From assembly GCA_030149245.1 (NCBI GenBank), contig JASBRX010000023.1, forward strand, positions 1 to 64,000: 64,000 nt of DNA, read 5' to 3'. The position numbers were made by a program, and so were the translations under genes. How positions within the stretch are numbered: position 1 is the stretch's first letter; the number at the start of each line of letters is the position of its first letter. The notes under the pieces are model-generated. The model made no database searches and was not told the origin of the DNA. It worked only from the letters and a program-made list of their open reading frames with translations. Source of the DNA: Sphingomonas bacterium. Lineage in GTDB: Bacteria > Pseudomonadota > Alphaproteobacteria > Sphingomonadales > Sphingomonadaceae. Of the stretch, positions 1 to 9,470 are shown in pieces.

Positions 1-65
1 GTCGCGCCATCGATCACGATCAGGCCGCCAGCATGGAGAAAAAGAAGCAGGAGGGATATTTCTGA
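1..65 (+). CDS. cysD: Sulfate adenylyltransferase subunit 2 (3' end only)
   Basis: Only the last 20 codons and the stop are in the window, in the frame that begins at base 3. The tail, ending [10 protein letters not shown], is the usual C-terminus of CysD, the ATP-pyrophosphatase-type subunit that makes adenosine 5'-phosphosulfate (APS) from sulfate and ATP in the cytoplasm. The stop TGA shares its A with the ATG of the next gene (TGATG), so the two are translationally coupled as in other cysDN operons. The identification rests on this short tail and on the cysNC gene that follows. Confidence 0.85.
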   Translation, partial: RAIDHDQAASMEKKKQEGYF

Positions 66-1993
66 TGTCGACATCCGCCAGCGAGTCTTCCTATCGCGCG
101 CACGACCTGATCGCCGCGGACATCGATGCCTACCTGGTGCAGCACCAGCACAAGTCACTGCTCCGCTTCATCACCTGTGGCTCGGTGGATGACGGCAAAT
201 CGACGCTGATCGGACGCCTGCTCTACGATTCGAAGATGATCTTCGAGGATCAGCTCGCCGCGCTCGAAGCCGATTCGAAGCGGGTGGGGACGCAAGGGGG
301 CGAGATCGACTTCGCGCTCCTCGTGGACGGCCTCGCCGCCGAGCGTGAGCAGGGGATCACGATCGACGTCGCCTATCGCTTTTTCGCGACGGAAAAGCGC
401 AAGTTCATCGTCGCCGACACGCCCGGGCATGAGCAATATACCCGCAACATGGTCACCGGCGCATCGACCGCCGACCTCGCCGTCATCCTGATCGACGCGC
501 GCAAGGGCGTGCTCACGCAGACGCGCCGGCACAGCTTCCTCGCGCATCTGATCGGCATTCGCCACATCGTGCTGGCGGTGAACAAGATGGATCTGGTCGG
601 GTACGATCAGGCAACCTTCGACGGCATCGTCGCCGACTATCGCGCCTTCGCCGAGAGCATCGGCATTGCCGAGTTCACCGCAATCCCGATTTCGGGGTTC
701 AAGGGCGACAACATCACCGGCCCCAGCGGCAATACCCCCTGGTACCGCGGTCCGGCGCTGATCGCGCATCTCGAAACCGTCCCGGTTGGTGACGAGGGCG
801 CGGCGCGCCCGTTCCGCATGCCGGTACAATGGGTCAACCGCCCCAATCTCGACTTCCGCGGGTTCGCCGGCACCATTGCCAGCGGATCGGTCAAGCCGGG
901 CGACGCGGTGCGCGTCCTCCCCTCGGGCCGCACCAGCACCGTGGCGCGAATCGTCACCTATGACGGCGATCTGGCCGAAGCTGGGCGCGACCAGTCGGTG
1001 ACGCTCACCCTGACCGACGAGGTCGATTGCTCGCGCGGCGACGTCATCGTCGCGGCGGACGCCCCGCCCGAGGTCGCCGACCAGTTTCAGGCGGCGATCG
1101 TGTGGATGGATCAGGAAGAGCTGCTCCCCGGCCGCGCCTATTGGCTCAAGCTCGGTACCCAGACGGTCAGCGCGACGGTCCAGCCGCCGCGCCACGTGAT
1201 CTGCGTCAACACCATGGCGGAGCTGAGCGCGAAGACGCTGAGCCTCAACGATATCGGCGTGGCGGAGGTCTATACCGACCGGCCCATCGTGTTCGAATCC
1301 TATGCCGACAACCACGATCTGGGCGGCTTCATCCTGATCGACAAGCTGACCAACGCGACCGTCGCGGCGGGCATGCTCAACTTCGCGCTGCGCCGCGCGC
1401 AGAATGTGCACTGGCAGGCGATCGAGATCACCCGTGAGGCCCATGCCGCGCAAAAGGGCCAGAAGGCGCGCCTGTTGTGGTTCACCGGCCTGTCGGGGTC
1501 GGGCAAATCGACCATCGCCAATCTGGTCGAAAAGAAACTGCACGCGCTGGGCAAGCACAGCTTCCTGCTCGATGGCGACAATGTCCGCCACGGCCTCAAC
1601 AAGGACCTGGGCTTCAGCGACGCCGACCGGATCGAGAATATCCGCCGCGTGGGAGAGGTCGCCAAGCTGATGTGCGACGCGGGGCTGATCGTCCTCACCG
1701 CCTTCATCTCGCCCTTCCGGGCGGAGCGGGAGATGGTGCGGCGAATGCTGCCCGAGGGCGAGTTCTTCGAGATTTTCGTCGATACCCCGCTGGAAGAGGC
1801 CGAGCGCCGTGACGTGAAGGGCCTCTACAAAAAGGCGCGGGCGGGTGAGATCGCCAATTTCACCGGCATCACCAGCCCTTATGAGGCGCCGATGAACCCC
1901 GAGATTCGCATCGATACGCAAAGCATGACCCCCGAGGCCGCCGCCGATCTGGTGGTCGAGCATATCCTTGGCATCTGGTCGCCCGTGCTGTGA
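65..1993 (+). CDS. cysNC: Bifunctional sulfate adenylyltransferase subunit 1 / APS kinase
   Basis: This 642-residue protein joins two steps of sulfate activation. The N-terminal part is a CysN GTPase of the elongation-factor type, with P-loop GSVDDGKST near residue 40, DTPGHEQY as the G3 motif and NKMD as G4. It drives APS synthesis together with CysD. The C-terminal 170 residues are an APS kinase (CysC) with its own P-loop GLSGSGKST near residue 475 and the [10 protein letters not shown] substrate motif, giving PAPS. The fused arrangement is common in Alphaproteobacteria and several other groups. It overlaps cysD by one base and cysQ by four, so cysD-cysNC-cysQ is one operon. No frame disruption is seen. 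Confidence 0.97.
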   Translation: MSTSASESSYRAHDLIAADIDAYLVQHQHKSLLRFITCGSVDDGKSTLIGRLLYDSKMIFEDQLAALEADSKRVGTQGGEIDFALLVDGLAAEREQGITIDVAYRFFATEKRKFIVADTPGHEQYTRNMVTGASTADLAVILIDARKGVLTQTRRHSFLAHLIGIRHIVLAVNKMDLVGYDQATFDGIVADYRAFAESIGIAEFTAIPISGFKGDNITGPSGNTPWYRGPALIAHLETVPVGDEGAARPFRMPVQWVNRPNLDFRGFAGTIASGSVKPGDAVRVLPSGRTSTVARIVTYDGDLAEAGRDQSVTLTLTDEVDCSRGDVIVAADAPPEVADQFQAAIVWMDQEELLPGRAYWLKLGTQTVSATVQPPRHVICVNTMAELSAKTLSLNDIGVAEVYTDRPIVFESYADNHDLGGFILIDKLTNATVAAGMLNFALRRAQNVHWQAIEITREAHAAQKGQKARLLWFTGLSGSGKSTIANLVEKKLHALGKHSFLLDGDNVRHGLNKDLGFSDADRIENIRRVGEVAKLMCDAGLIVLTAFISPFRAEREMVRRMLPEGEFFEIFVDTPLEEAERRDVKGLYKKARAGEIANFTGITSPYEAPMNPEIRIDTQSMTPEAAADLVVEHILGIWSPVL

Positions 1994-2724
1994 CGATGGT
2001 GAATGATGCAGTGCTGGCCCGTCAGGTCGCCGATGCCGCCGGAGCGCTGCTGCGCGCGATCCAGGACGATGGTGCCGATGGGGCGCGCGGGGATCGAGAG
2101 GCGAATGCGCTGATCCTCGACCTCCTCCGCGCCGCGCGGCCGGACGATCCGATCCTGTCGGAGGAGTCCGCCGACGATTCGGCGCGGCTGAGTTCGCGCC
2201 GCGTGTGGATCGTAGATCCGCTCGACGGGACGCGCGAGTTTGGCGAGGGGCGCGACGATTGGGCGGTGCATATCGGCCTGTCGATCGACGGTGTCGCCGC
2301 AGTGGGTGCGGTCGCTTTGCCCCGACGCGGGGTGACGCTGTGCACCGCGCAGCCGCCGGAACTTCCCCCCGCCGCCACGCCGCCGCGGATGCTGGTCAGC
2401 CGGACCCGGGCGACGCAGCTGTGTTCGAGCGTCGCCGAGGCGATCGGGGCGGAGCTGGTCGGGATGGGATCGGCAGGAGCCAAAGCGATGGCGGTGGTGC
2501 TGGGGGAGGCGGAAATCTACCTGCACTCGGGCGGGCAATATCAGTGGGACAATTGCGCCCCGGCTGCGGTCGCCGCCGCCGCCGGGCTGCATGTCTCGCG
2601 GATCGACGGGTCGCCGATCCGCTATAACGCAGCCGAACTGTCGCTCCCCGACCTGCTCATCTGCCGCCGCGAATGGGCCGAGCCGGTGCTGGAGCTGGTG
2701 GCGAAGAGCGGGGTTTGCGGGTGA
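1990..2724 (+). CDS. cysQ: 3'(2'),5'-bisphosphate nucleotidase
   Basis: An inositol-monophosphatase-superfamily protein of 244 residues. CysQ removes the 3' phosphate from PAP, the by-product left when PAPS is used, and so stops PAP from inhibiting sulfur metabolism. The metal-binding motifs are visible: ILSEES early, then [12 protein letters not shown], and the later WDNCAPAA motif. The start is a GTG at 1990 that overlaps the cysNC stop; an ATG two codons further on (1996) is an alternative. The tight overlap with cysNC supports the sulfate-assimilation role over a general inositol phosphatase. Confidence 0.92.
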   Translation: MTMVNDAVLARQVADAAGALLRAIQDDGADGARGDREANALILDLLRAARPDDPILSEESADDSARLSSRRVWIVDPLDGTREFGEGRDDWAVHIGLSIDGVAAVGAVALPRRGVTLCTAQPPELPPAATPPRMLVSRTRATQLCSSVAEAIGAELVGMGSAGAKAMAVVLGEAEIYLHSGGQYQWDNCAPAAVAAAAGLHVSRIDGSPIRYNAAELSLPDLLICRREWAEPVLELVAKSGVCG

Positions 2725-2731
2725 AGCAATA

Positions 2732-2881
2732 ATCCTCCCCCGCCAGGGGGAGGTGTCGCCAAAGGCGACGGAGGGGGAGGGCGGCTGTGTCCTTGAGCCT
2801 CTTGCCCCCTACCTCCAGCCGGCGTGCTTCCGCCCCCTCCGTCACGCTGCGCGTGCCACCTCCCCCTTGCGGGGGAGGATA
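2732..2881. repeat. Paired GC-rich palindromic repeat (REP/BIME-like)
   Basis: Two inverted copies of an approximately 50-base unit flank a short spacer. The left unit runs from about 2732 to 2781 and begins CCTCCCCCGCCAGGGGGAGG; the right unit, 2831-2881, is its inverted relative. The same family recurs at 25209-25339 and 28559-28686. It lies in the convergent gap between cysQ and the epimerase gene, where such elements usually sit. I see no coding sequence in this gap. Confidence 0.75.
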
Positions 2882-2890
2882 GATTTTCGG

Positions 2891-3916
2891 TCAGCCCTTC
2901 TCCGCCGCGACATGCTCGCGGTACCAGCGGACGAACTCCGCCACGCCCTTCTCCACCGAGGTCGTCGGCACCCGGCCGGTCAGGGCGCGGAGCAAAGCGG
3001 GGGAGGCTTCGGTCGCGGGCACGTCGCCGGCCTGCATCGGCAGGAAGTTCTTCTTCGCGGTCATGCCCAGTGCCGCCTCGAGCGCCCCGATATAGTCCAT
3101 CAGCGGGGTCGGGGTGCCGCCGCCGATATTGACGACGCGGAACGGCGCGGCAGGCGACAGGCTGTCGTGCGGACCGGCCGGTTCGCTGCCCGGAACTGCC
3201 GACACCAGGTCGACGATCGAGCGGACGAGGTCGTCGACATAGGTGAAGTCGCGCGCCATCTCGCCGTTGTTGTACACGTCGATCGCCGCGCCGCGCAGCA
3301 TCGCGTCGGCGAATTTGAACAGCGCCATGTCGGGCCGGCCCCATGGCCCATAGACGGTGAAGAACCGGAAGAAGGTCGTCGGAATGCCGAACAGATGGGC
3401 ATAGCTGTGCCCCATCAGCTCGGTCGCGCCCTTGGTCGCGGCATAGAGGCTCATCGGCGTCTGGGTGCGCTGCAGCTCGTCGAACGGCATCGATGTGTTC
3501 GCGCCATAGACCGAGCTCGTCGAGGCAGCGAGGAAGTGGCGGACGGGATTGTGCCGCGCCAGCTCCATCAGGTTGAATGTGCCGACGATGTTGGTGCCGA
3601 CGTAATCGGCAGGATGATCAATGCTATAGCGCACCCCGGCCTGTGCGGCGAGGTGGATCACTGCATCGGGGGCGAAGCCCGTCCACGCATCGGTCAGCGC
3701 CGCACCATCTTCGATCGAGATGCGCGCCAGCTCGAAATTCTGGTGGTTCGACAGGATCGCGTTGCGGCGTTCCTTGAGCGACGGGTCGTAATAGGGGGTG
3801 AAATTGTCGACCCCCAGCACCTTTGCCCCCGACTGGAGCAACAGGCTGGAGGTATGGAAGCCGATGAAGCCCGCAGACCCGGTGACGAGGACGCGGCGAT
3901 TGGTCAGGTCGGTCAT
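2891..3916 (-). CDS. NAD-dependent UDP-sugar epimerase (UDP-glucuronate 4-epimerase type)
   Basis: A 341-residue extended short-chain dehydrogenase. The Rossmann motif GSAGFIG lies near residue 13, followed by VDNFTPYYDPSLK, a segment typical of UDP-glucuronate/galacturonate 4-epimerases. The catalytic pair is SSVYG with YAATKGATE (Tyr-x-x-x-Lys), and YGPWGRPDMA is the substrate-loop motif of this subgroup. It would make UDP-galacturonate or a related sugar nucleotide for surface polysaccharide in the cytoplasm. It is divergent from galU, about 100 bases apart, so the two share a promoter region and a pathway. The exact sugar specificity is inferred from family resemblance. Confidence 0.85.
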   Translation of the reverse strand: MTDLTNRRVLVTGSAGFIGFHTSSLLLQSGAKVLGVDNFTPYYDPSLKERRNAILSNHQNFELARISIEDGAALTDAWTGFAPDAVIHLAAQAGVRYSIDHPADYVGTNIVGTFNLMELARHNPVRHFLAASTSSVYGANTSMPFDELQRTQTPMSLYAATKGATELMGHSYAHLFGIPTTFFRFFTVYGPWGRPDMALFKFADAMLRGAAIDVYNNGEMARDFTYVDDLVRSIVDLVSAVPGSEPAGPHDSLSPAAPFRVVNIGGGTPTPLMDYIGALEAALGMTAKKNFLPMQAGDVPATEASPALLRALTGRVPTTSVEKGVAEFVRWYREHVAAEKG

Positions 3917-4014
3917 CGTGGTTCATTCCCCATTGGTTTGCGGCGCGCCTAACCCAAAGCCCGGCCTTGTTCTATGCCCCTGATCGGCTATTCGCTCGGT
4001 CAGGAGATTTGACC

Positions 4015-4884
4015 ATGACGATCAAGAAGCTGCGCAAGGCCGTGTTCCCGGTCGGGGGCCTCGGCACCCGCTTCCTCCCCGCGACCAAGGCGATGCCCAA
4101 GGAGATGCTGCCGGTCGTCGACCGCCCGCTGATCCAATATGCGGTGGATGAGGCGATCGAGGCGGGGATCGAGCAGATGATCTTCGTCACCGGCCGCGGC
4201 AAGGCCGCGATCGAGGACCATTTCGACATTGCGTACGAGCTGGAAGCCACGATGGCGGCACGCGGCAAGTCGCTCGAAATTCTCGAGGACACAAGGCTGA
4301 AGCCCGGTTCGATCGCCTATGTCCGCCAGCAAGAGCCGATGGGCCTTGGCCATGCGGTGTGGTGCGCGCGCGACATCGTCGGGGACGAACCGTTTGCGGT
4401 GCTGCTCGCCGACGATTTCATGGTTGGACAGCCCGGCTGCCTCAAGCAGATGGTCGACGCGTATAACAAGGTCGGCGGCAACCTGATCTGCGCACAGGAG
4501 GTGCCCGAATCGCAGACCGACAAATATGGCGTGATCACCCCGGGCACGCGCGACGGCACGCTGACCCAGGTCCACGGGCTGGTCGAAAAGCCCAAGCCGG
4601 GGACGGCGCCGTCGAACCTGGCGGTGATCGGCCGTTACATCCTTCAGCCCGAAGTGATGCGGGTGCTGGAGACGCAGGAGGCCGGTGCGGGCGGCGAGAT
4701 CCAGCTGACCGATGCGATGGCGCGGATGATCGGCGACCAGCCCTTCCACGGCGTGACGTTCCAGGGGACGCGCTACGATTGCGGCGACAAGGCGGGCTAT
4801 GCCCAGGCCAATCTCGCGCTGGCGCTGGAGCGTGAAGATATCGGTCCGGCGGTGCTGGAATTTGCGCGCGGGCTGATTCGGTAA
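4015..4884 (+). CDS. galU: UTP-glucose-1-phosphate uridylyltransferase
   Basis: This nucleotidyltransferase of 289 residues makes UDP-glucose from UTP and glucose 1-phosphate. The N-terminal motif GGLGTRFLPATKAMPKEML is diagnostic, and VDRPLIQYAVDEA, the DD metal pair in LLADDFMVG, and VEKPKPG follow in the expected order. The frame is open further upstream, but ATG 4015 has an AGGAG ribosome site and gives the conserved N-terminus, so I use it. With the divergent UDP-sugar epimerase it supplies precursors for exopolysaccharide or glycan synthesis. Confidence 0.96.
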   Translation: MTIKKLRKAVFPVGGLGTRFLPATKAMPKEMLPVVDRPLIQYAVDEAIEAGIEQMIFVTGRGKAAIEDHFDIAYELEATMAARGKSLEILEDTRLKPGSIAYVRQQEPMGLGHAVWCARDIVGDEPFAVLLADDFMVGQPGCLKQMVDAYNKVGGNLICAQEVPESQTDKYGVITPGTRDGTLTQVHGLVEKPKPGTAPSNLAVIGRYILQPEVMRVLETQEAGAGGEIQLTDAMARMIGDQPFHGVTFQGTRYDCGDKAGYAQANLALALEREDIGPAVLEFARGLIR

Positions 4885-5141
4885 GCACGTTTTCAGTCGG
4901 GCGGCACCGTCCTAAGCCGACTATCGGTCGATGATTAGCATCGCCAATGCCTTGGGCTGCTGCGCGCTGTTGGCGCGACTGTCAGGATGCGCTGAACGGC
5001 AACGGGCGACACTTCGTGCCGAACGGATCGCCCTGTGTGCACACGATTCGGTATGTCGCAAATTGTAACAGCGGCTCCCGGGAATATCGCCGGGATCGAT
5101 CGCAACAACGATCGAACCTCAGCAATCAAAGACCGCAGAGC
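4885..5141. other. Intergenic stretch, no gene seen
   Basis: The gap between galU and the small exported-protein gene holds the terminator described next. Short open frames exist on both strands but none has a plausible ribosome site or a recognisable product. I see no tRNA-like or repeat structure. Confidence 0.5.
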
Positions 5142-5175
5142 AAAAAAATGGCGACCCGAAGGCCGCCATTTTAAA
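5142..5175 (-). terminator. Rho-independent terminator of the small exported-protein gene
   Basis: Read on the minus strand, the arms AAAATGGCG and CGCCATTTT form a hairpin with a short CCTTCGGG-type loop, followed directly by a run of seven T. It starts about 20 bases after the stop codon of the gene at 5195-5431. The upstream A run makes the hairpin nearly bidirectional, so it could also end transcripts arriving from galU. Confidence 0.85.
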
Positions 5176-5194
5176 TCTCGTCCTGCAGACCAGC

Positions 5195-5431
5195 TTACGG
5201 GCTGGTCGGCTCATCGTCAGCGCTGGTCGCGGCATAGATGCCGAGGCCAACTGCAACGACCACGAACACGATCAGGAAGGGGAAACCACCATCCTGCAGG
5301 TTCGACTCACCCGCCGGGGTCGCAACGCGTGCTGCCTCAGCCTTCGAAACCGACGCCTGGGGCGCGGCCAGCGCCGGGGTCGTTGCAAGCGAGCAGGCCG
5401 CAACGGCCATCATCAACTTTGCCAACCGCAT
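5195..5431 (-). CDS. Small exported protein with C-terminal membrane segment
   Basis: The open frame extends further upstream, but the ATG at 5431 has a good ribosome site (GAGGGAG, seven bases before) and gives a 78-residue protein with a clear signal peptide (MRLAKLMMAVAACSLATTPALA). A short polar region follows, then one hydrophobic helix, FPFLIVFVVVAVGLGIYAA, and the acidic tail TSADDEPTSP. This layout suggests a small inner-membrane protein with its N-terminal part in the periplasm. I do not recognise the family. It is a single-gene transcription unit with its own terminator. Confidence 0.75.
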   Translation of the reverse strand: MRLAKLMMAVAACSLATTPALAAPQASVSKAEAARVATPAGESNLQDGGFPFLIVFVVVAVGLGIYAATSADDEPTSP

Positions 5432-5849
5432 AAATTGCTCCCTCTTCTTATTCTCACGCAGTGTTGTAGCGCGTGCCCTATGCCACAGCCAAAGGTTTAG
5501 CTCAACAGGGTAAAACACCCAAATCGAGCACCCCCGGTTACGGCTAGAACGCCATAGTCATTGTCCGGTTCCCATTCCATCGGGCGATTTCGCACCCGCC
5601 ACAATCAGAACCGAGCAACAGCCAAGACGGCCTTTGCACGGGAAGGATTAAGTTTTTGTGGCACTGACGTCAACTCGCTAGGCGTGGGACGCCATTATTC
5701 GTCTGAAATTGTGGCGATGAGGCAACGGTTTTTGCCGCAGCGCCGCATTATGCGCCGCTGACGCTGCGAATCGTACCGTCGTAACCGCTGTCGCCCGAAT
5801 CACGCGCTCCGGCTTTCGACGCGATCCGCGATGGGGCATAAGGCGCCGC
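5432..5849. other. Intergenic stretch with divergent promoters, no gene seen
   Basis: About 420 bases separate the small exported-protein gene from the M48 peptidase gene. The promoters of both must lie here, but no consensus box stands out. Local A/T-richer patches occur near 5640-5680. A small RNA cannot be excluded, but nothing in the sequence shows one. Confidence 0.4.
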
Positions 5850-6872
5850 ATGCGTTGCGGTGTCCGCCTGTTCCACCTCCTGCTGATCATGGTGTTCGCG
5901 GCATGGAGCGCACCGACTGGGGCACAGATTGCCGCCGATCCGGCGTTGTTTGAGGGATTCCGCGCCGCCGATATGCGGCTGGCCGAGGCCGGATACCGGC
6001 TGAGCACCGCCAACGCCGCATTGTGCGACCGGCTGGAGTCGGGGCATGGCATTCAGGTCCATACGCTCGACCAATATGCGCCGGGGCTGCGCCCGGCGGT
6101 GGCGGCGCATTTCCGCTTTGCCGGGCCGCTCGCGGTCGCGGGCGTGGTGGCGGGAAGCCCCGCCGATCGCGCCGGCGTGCGGGCCGACGATACGATCGTG
6201 CGCTTTGGCGACATTGCCGTCGCGCCGCAGACAGACGGGCCTCCCTCCACCCACCGGCTGGTTGCCTTTTGGAGTGCGGTAGCCGGGTTGCCCCCGACCG
6301 CGCCGATTCGCGTCGATCTGCTGCGCGCTAGCGTGCCGCTGACGGTCACGATACAGCCGGTCCCCGCTTGCCGCACGCGCTATGAACTGGCGATCACCGC
6401 CGCGCTCGAAGCCAGCGCCAATGGCGACATGGTGCGGATCAGCTCGGGCTATTATGACAGCTTCGACGGCGACCTGCCGGTGGTGGCGATCGCGCATGAG
6501 CTGGCGCACAATATCCTGCGGCACCGCGAGCGGCTGAAGGCGGTGGGCGCAGAGTTCGGTCTGCTGTCCGGCTTTGGCCGCAACATGGGCTTGTTCCGTC
6601 AGGTGGAGCTGCAGGCCGATACGCTCGCCGTCCATCTGCTCGCGCGCGCGGGCTATCCCGCCGATCTCGCCAGCCGGTTCCGCCGGCATCCGGTGGCCAA
6701 GGCGCGGTCGGGCATGTTCCAGTCGCCGTCACACCCGCATTGGCGCGACCGGCTCCGCGTCGCGCTGGCCGAAGAAGCGCGAATCGCTGCGAACGGTCCG
6801 GGCGCGCCGTTTGTGGCTGAGCGGGATTTGCCGCTGACGGGCGACTGGCGACCGCTGGTGCCTAAACCCTGA
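5850..6872 (+). CDS. Exported M48-family metallopeptidase with PDZ-like domain
   Basis: A 340-residue protein that begins with a signal peptide ending near residue 26. A PDZ-like segment around residues 92-130 contains VAGVVAGSPADRAGVRADD, followed by the zinc protease core. The catalytic HELAH motif is at residues 216-220 and the third zinc ligand is in ELQAD (253-257), the M48 pattern. It would act in the periplasm, probably in envelope protein quality control like other small M48 peptidases. A PDZ module ahead of the catalytic domain could recognise C-termini of substrates. It ends 11 bases inside the convergent hydrolase gene. Confidence 0.85.
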   Translation: MRCGVRLFHLLLIMVFAAWSAPTGAQIAADPALFEGFRAADMRLAEAGYRLSTANAALCDRLESGHGIQVHTLDQYAPGLRPAVAAHFRFAGPLAVAGVVAGSPADRAGVRADDTIVRFGDIAVAPQTDGPPSTHRLVAFWSAVAGLPPTAPIRVDLLRASVPLTVTIQPVPACRTRYELAITAALEASANGDMVRISSGYYDSFDGDLPVVAIAHELAHNILRHRERLKAVGAEFGLLSGFGRNMGLFRQVELQADTLAVHLLARAGYPADLASRFRRHPVAKARSGMFQSPSHPHWRDRLRVALAEEARIAANGPGAPFVAERDLPLTGDWRPLVPKP

Positions 6873-7749
6873 GCCAATCGCGAATCGCATCGGTCACCGG
6901 CTGTGGCTTCTCCCACGGCACGAAATGTCCGGCATCGACCTGCACGATCGACAAATCGGGGATCAGTGCATCCAGCCCCTCCAACTGGACCGGCAGCAAT
7001 GCGGTATCGCGCATCCCCCAGATCACCAGCACCGGCATGGCCAGCGGCGGGAAGGGGCCGTCGAGGAACACGGGCCGCTCGGGCGTCTCGTCCATCGCGG
7101 GGACGACGATTGCACTCGCGCGATACCAGTTGAGCATCGCGGTCATCGCGCCGGGCTGGCTCCACTCGTCAATATAGGCCTCGCGTTCGGGCGCGACCAA
7201 TGCGGGGTCGGTATGCTTGGCAAAGGTCGTGTCGAAAAACCGCTCGGCCCCCATCGCCGCGATTTGCGCGTCGAGCGCGGGGTTGCGGAACGCGCGGATA
7301 TATTGGCTCGCCGCGCGCTGCTCCATGTCGTCGAACAGCGACTTCTGGAAGACGAACGGGTGGGGGGCGTTGACGATGATCAGCTTCTCGACCCGGTCGG
7401 GATGCTGCAGTGCCGCCATCCACGCGATCGCCCCGCCCCAGTCATGCCCGACCAGCACGAAGCGCTCCTTGCCGAAATGCGTGGCGAGCGCGAGCAGGTC
7501 GCCGACCGGCTTGTCGGGGGTATAGTTTTCGACCCCTTCCGGCTTGGATGAGCGGGCAAAGCCGCGCTGATCCGGGGCGATGACGAAGTGTGACTTTGCC
7601 AGCTCCGGGATCTGGTGCCGCCAGGTGCGGTGCGATTCGGGGAAGCCGTGGAGCAGGATGATCGCAGGGGCTGCGGGATCGCCGGCCGTGGCGACGTCGA
7701 GTTCGACCCCGGTGGGGAGCGCGATGCGTTGCAGTTCGAACCCGGCCAT
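6862..7749 (-). CDS. Alpha/beta hydrolase, epoxide hydrolase-like
   Basis: The protein has 295 residues from the ATG at 7749, which is preceded by GAGGGAGAGG; the open frame upstream of this is part of the pirin region. The order of motifs is that of soluble epoxide hydrolases and haloalkane dehalogenases: HGFPES (oxyanion), DQRGFARSSKP, then the nucleophile elbow GHDWGG with Asp in place of the Ser of esterases, and a late DAGHFVPWEKP with the catalytic His. The natural substrate is not evident. It is the last gene of a minus-strand group behind pirin, NUDIX and bolA. Confidence 0.85.
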   Translation of the reverse strand: MAGFELQRIALPTGVELDVATAGDPAAPAIILLHGFPESHRTWRHQIPELAKSHFVIAPDQRGFARSSKPEGVENYTPDKPVGDLLALATHFGKERFVLVGHDWGGAIAWMAALQHPDRVEKLIIVNAPHPFVFQKSLFDDMEQRAASQYIRAFRNPALDAQIAAMGAERFFDTTFAKHTDPALVAPEREAYIDEWSQPGAMTAMLNWYRASAIVVPAMDETPERPVFLDGPFPPLAMPVLVIWGMRDTALLPVQLEGLDALIPDLSIVQVDAGHFVPWEKPQPVTDAIRDWLRV

Positions 7750-7807
7750 GTCCCTCTCCCTCATTTTCGAACCTAGGGTATGGAAGGCTGGCCGGGCTGG
7801 CAAGACT

Positions 7808-8707
7808 TCAGGGATAGCTGACCGTCTTCGGCACCTCCGGGATCGGAATGAATTCCTTGTCGTCGCCCGGCACCTTGGGGAACAGCCCGGCCTTCCAGTC
7901 TTCCTTCGCCTGATTGATCCGGTCGCGGTCGGACGAGACGAAGTTCCACCAGACATGGCGCGGCGTGGCGAAGGCGTCGCCGCCGCATAGCATCACCCGC
8001 CCGCCATCGCGCGAGGTCAACCGCGCGGCGATCCCGGGGCGGATGACGTAGAGCGTCTGCGGCTCAAGCTCGACGCCATCAAGGCTGGCCTGCCCCATCG
8101 CCAGATAGACCGCGCGCTCGTCGGCATCGGCATCGACCGGAACGCTTGCGGCGGGATCGAGCAGGATGTCGGCATAGATCGTCCCGGCATAGGTGGTGGT
8201 CGGCGCACTCTGACCCCACAGCGACCCCATGATGATCCGCGCCTTCGCCCCGCCGCTGTCGAGCACGGGAAGGTCGGCCTTGGCGACATGCTCGAACGCC
8301 GGGTCCATCTCCTCGAACCGCTCGGGCAGCGCGAGCCAGGTCTGGATGCCTGACAGTTCCGGCCCGGCCGCGCGCTCGGTGGCGGGGGAGCGCTCCGAAT
8401 GAACGATGCCATTGCCTGCGGTCATCAGATTGACGGCTCCCGGCTCGATCGTCGCGAAGGTGCCCAGGCTGTCGCGATGGTCGATCGCGCCGGCGAACAG
8501 ATAGGTGACGGTGGCCAGGTTGATGTGCGGGTGCGGGCGCACGTCGATGCCTGTCCCGACCTCCAGATGCGCTGGGCCCATCTGATCGAAGAAGATGAAG
8601 GGTCCCACCATGGTGCGCGGGCGCGAGGGCAGGGTGCGATGCACCTTGAACCCGCCCAGGTCGTGGCTGGTCGGGTGGATGGTGTGGATGAACAGGTCCT
8701 GCGTCAT
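7808..8707 (-). CDS. Pirin family protein
   Basis: A bicupin of 299 residues. The N-terminal domain carries the signature GPFIFFDQMGP and RPHPHINLATVTYL, with the metal-binding histidines, and EPGAVNLMTAGNGIVHSE follows; all are typical of pirins. Some pirins have quercetin 2,3-dioxygenase activity and others act as redox-sensing partners; the sequence does not decide which. The second ATG, at 8707, is preferred because a GGAG box lies eight bases ahead and the codon overlaps the stop of the NUDIX gene (TGATG), showing coupled translation. Confidence 0.9.
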   Translation of the reverse strand: MTQDLFIHTIHPTSHDLGGFKVHRTLPSRPRTMVGPFIFFDQMGPAHLEVGTGIDVRPHPHINLATVTYLFAGAIDHRDSLGTFATIEPGAVNLMTAGNGIVHSERSPATERAAGPELSGIQTWLALPERFEEMDPAFEHVAKADLPVLDSGGAKARIIMGSLWGQSAPTTTYAGTIYADILLDPAASVPVDADADERAVYLAMGQASLDGVELEPQTLYVIRPGIAARLTSRDGGRVMLCGGDAFATPRHVWWNFVSSDRDRINQAKEDWKAGLFPKVPGDDKEFIPIPEVPKTVSYP

Positions 8708-9150
8708 CAGCATGTCTCCAGCAGCGCCAGCATCGCGCCGAGGTCTTCGGGGAAATAGGGTTCGTCATGCGCGGCGAGTTCGTCGCGCGTGAACCAGCGC
8801 CACTCGCGCATCACGCGCTGTTCGAGTTCGGTGTGTGCGCCGCAGTCGATGTCGGTCACCTCGGTAACGACGGCGAAATAGCGTTCGTCGGCGCTGACCG
8901 GGTCGCCCTCGATCGTGATGAACTCGACCTCGCGCCGCGCCACTTCCGGCCCGCAATCGAGGTCGAGGCCGGTTTCCTCACGCAGCTCGCGGCGGGCGGC
9001 CTCAGCATAGCTTTCGCCGGGGTCGAGCGCGCCGCCGGGTGTGCACCAAAAGGGCGGCCGATCGTCGGGGGTGAAGCGGAACAGCAGCACACGGCCCGCA
9101 CGGTCGGTCAGCAGGATGCGGGCGGCCGGGCGGGGCCGCTGCGCGCTCAC
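8707..9150 (-). CDS. NUDIX hydrolase
   Basis: A 147-residue NUDIX protein. The box GGALDPGESYAEAARRELRE, followed by ETGL, matches the consensus GX5EX7REUXEEXGU and binds the metal for hydrolysis of nucleoside diphosphate-linked substrates. The start is GTG at 9150, overlapping the bolA stop by three bases. The substrate cannot be told from the sequence. The string of overlaps bolA-NUDIX-pirin indicates one transcript. Confidence 0.9.
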   Translation of the reverse strand: MSAQRPRPAARILLTDRAGRVLLFRFTPDDRPPFWCTPGGALDPGESYAEAARRELREETGLDLDCGPEVARREVEFITIEGDPVSADERYFAVVTEVTDIDCGAHTELEQRVMREWRWFTRDELAAHDEPYFPEDLGAMLALLETC

Positions 9151-9434
9151 ACCTCCCCCGGCGCGCTGGCCTTGATCGCCATCGCATGCACGCGTTCGGT
9201 CATCAGGTCGCCGAGCGCGCGGTTGACCAGCCGCTGGCGGTCGAGGCGGGACTTGCCCGCGAACGCCGCGCTTTCGATCACCACGGTGAAGTGCGATTCG
9301 CCGCTGCCATCGTCGCCGCTATGCCCGCGATGCTTGGCGCTGTCGTTGATCACGTCGAGCCGCGACGGGGCGAGCGCGGTGGTGAGACGGGCGGTGATTT
9401 CGGCGGCGACGGGGCCGGTAGCGGTGTCGGTCAT
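9147..9434 (-). CDS. bolA: BolA family protein
   Basis: A small protein of 95 residues. The BolA fold is recognisable from LTTALAPSRLDVINDS and the HRGHSGDDGSGESHFTVVI segment with its conserved histidines, then SRLDRQRLVNRALGDLM. BolA proteins bind a [2Fe-2S] cluster with a monothiol glutaredoxin and take part in iron-sulfur trafficking. The start at ATG 9434 is chosen because it gives the family N-terminus; the frame upstream is open but not BolA-like. It is divergent from the J-domain gene with only about 36 bases between starts, an arrangement kept in many Alphaproteobacteria. Confidence 0.92.
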   Translation of the reverse strand: MTDTATGPVAAEITARLTTALAPSRLDVINDSAKHRGHSGDDGSGESHFTVVIESAAFAGKSRLDRQRLVNRALGDLMTERVHAMAIKASAPGEV

Positions 9435-9470
9435 CGCGCCTATATAGGCGGTTTTTTCCCCGGAGTCAGA

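Noticed and set aside
155-1963. 602-codon open frame antisense to cysNC
   Set aside because: Shadow of a GC-rich gene; the plus-strand protein has full family motifs and the antisense product has none.
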